Source of the DNA: Atribacterota bacterium
GTDB lineage: Bacteria; Atribacterota; Phoenicimicrobiia; Phoenicimicrobiales; Phoenicimicrobiaceae
Length of the DNA: 13,532 bases
NCBI GenBank assembly: GCA_030599445.1
Contig: JAUVOA010000013.1
Location: forward strand, 1 to 13,532
Direction of reading: 5' to 3'
A program made the translations under genes and the position numbers. Shown one piece after another: positions 12,928 to 13,532 of this stretch (position 1 is the stretch's first letter; the number at the start of each line of letters is the position of its first letter). The notes under the pieces were generated by a model. The model ran no database searches. It saw nothing but the letters and a program-made list of their open reading frames with translations, and had not been told where the DNA came from.

Positions 12928-13532
12928 ATGGTGAAGGGTTACGCAGGAAAGTTATTGAGAGTTTTTCTGGGTGAGAAGAAGGTTAAAGAAGAAGAATTAA
13001 ATTTTGATGATTTAAGAGAATATATTGGTGGAGTGGGATATGGGGCTAAATTGTTGTATGATGAACTTAAAGAAGGAATTGACCCTCTGGGTCCTAAAAA
13101 CAAGCTAATTTTTACTACTAGTCCTTTAACAATGAATACTGTACCGGGTGGAGGAAGTATAGAGTTATGTTTTAAATCACCCTTGACGAATGGTTGGGGA
13201 GAATCCAAGTGTGGCGGAGATTTTGGACCAGAAGTAAGGAAGGCTGGTTATGATTTTATAATTATTGAAGGAAAAGCGGATCAACCGATGTACTTGGTTA
13301 TTAATGATGGGAAGGTGAACATTGAACCCGCTGATCATCTGAAAGGCAAAACAGTAACTGAAAAAATAGAGAAAATAAAGAACGACCTGGGTGGTTCAGA
13401 TTTTAAAGTTATGTGTATTGGCCCAGGCGGAGAAAATTTGGTAAAGTATGCTACTGTGATGTTTGGAGGTCGTGCTGCAGGTCGATGTGGTGCCGGTGTA
13501 GTAATGGGCTCTAAAAATCTACTGGCGATAGC
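12928..13532 (+). CDS. aldehyde ferredoxin oxidoreductase, N-terminal part (runs off window)
   Basis: The first 201 codons of a roughly 600-residue tungsten/molybdenum pterin enzyme that oxidises aldehydes to carboxylates with ferredoxin. The N-terminal AOR domain is clear: YAGKLLRVFLG (5-15), EYIGGVGYGAKLLYDEL (31-47), FKSPLTNGWGESKCGGDFG (82-100), RKAGYDFIIIEGKA, and the pterin-binding RAAGRCGAGVVMGSKNLLAI (182-201). The canonical 'SGR' arginine before the KSPLTG motif, which contacts the cofactor phosphate, appears replaced: the sequence is PGGGSIEL. The family glycine of 'GRGG' is a cysteine (C187). These points suggest a divergent subfamily rather than a classical AOR. GGAAGGGTG (12911-12919) lies about 8 bases before the ATG. 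In amino acid fermenters such enzymes handle aldehydes from 2-oxo acids. The [4Fe-4S] and catalytic C-terminal parts are outside the window. Confidence 0.9.
   Translation, partial: MVKGYAGKLLRVFLGEKKVKEEELNFDDLREYIGGVGYGAKLLYDELKEGIDPLGPKNKLIFTTSPLTMNTVPGGGSIELCFKSPLTNGWGESKCGGDFGPEVRKAGYDFIIIEGKADQPMYLVINDGKVNIEPADHLKGKTVTEKIEKIKNDLGGSDFKVMCIGPGGENLVKYATVMFGGRAAGRCGAGVVMGSKNLLAI

Overview
The window is AT-rich DNA from what is most likely a strictly anaerobic bacterium. Three things point that way: a glycyl radical enzyme fragment, a tungsten-type aldehyde:ferredoxin oxidoreductase, and strong AGGAGG ribosome binding sites. The only extracytoplasmic protein, a peptide-binding protein, has a signal peptidase I type signal and no lipobox, which fits a diderm better than a typical Gram-positive. 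A clostridial, Atribacterota-like or similar anaerobe is plausible, but the sequence alone does not fix the phylum.

Layout. Positions 1-390 hold a truncated glycyl radical enzyme gene. Next come an intact GntR/FadR-type regulator (507-1187) with a textbook operator and promoter in front of it, and a second GntR/FCD gene (about 1252-1833) that has lost the start of its DNA-binding domain. Positions 2295-3359 encode a metal-dependent protein whose ligands match the NicX branch of the M29 superfamily rather than true aminopeptidases. A 512-base stretch follows, holding a strong hairpin and a possible decayed reading frame. The block 3872-5770 is a compact set: an M20 PepT-like peptidase, a nitroreductase-like flavoprotein and a small DUF6092-like protein. 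Positions 5899-11461 encode a complete five-gene peptide/opine ABC importer: binding protein, two permeases and two ATPases. After a 408-base leader region comes an Asp/Glu/hydantoin-racemase family gene (11870-12646), then an MITE-like inverted repeat, then the first 201 codons of an aldehyde ferredoxin oxidoreductase running off the window.

How the genes could work together (inference). The importer would bring in a short peptide, opine or other amide. The M20 enzyme and the NicX/M29-like protein could hydrolyse it, and the racemase could interconvert an amino acid or hydantoin centre. The nitroreductase-like protein and the aldehyde oxidoreductase could handle redox steps of amino acid fermentation. 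All intact genes lie on the + strand. The glycyl radical fragment and the broken second regulator look like remains of an older neighbouring catabolic locus.

I see no CRISPR array, tRNA, rRNA, recognisable transposase, toxin-antitoxin or phage-defence gene. The most unusual features are regulatory and small-scale: a hairpin that either carries an 11-codon leader ORF or bridges a Shine-Dalgarno site to the dppB-like start, and an 11-base perfect anti-Shine-Dalgarno complement in front of a 10-codon ORF upstream of the binding protein.
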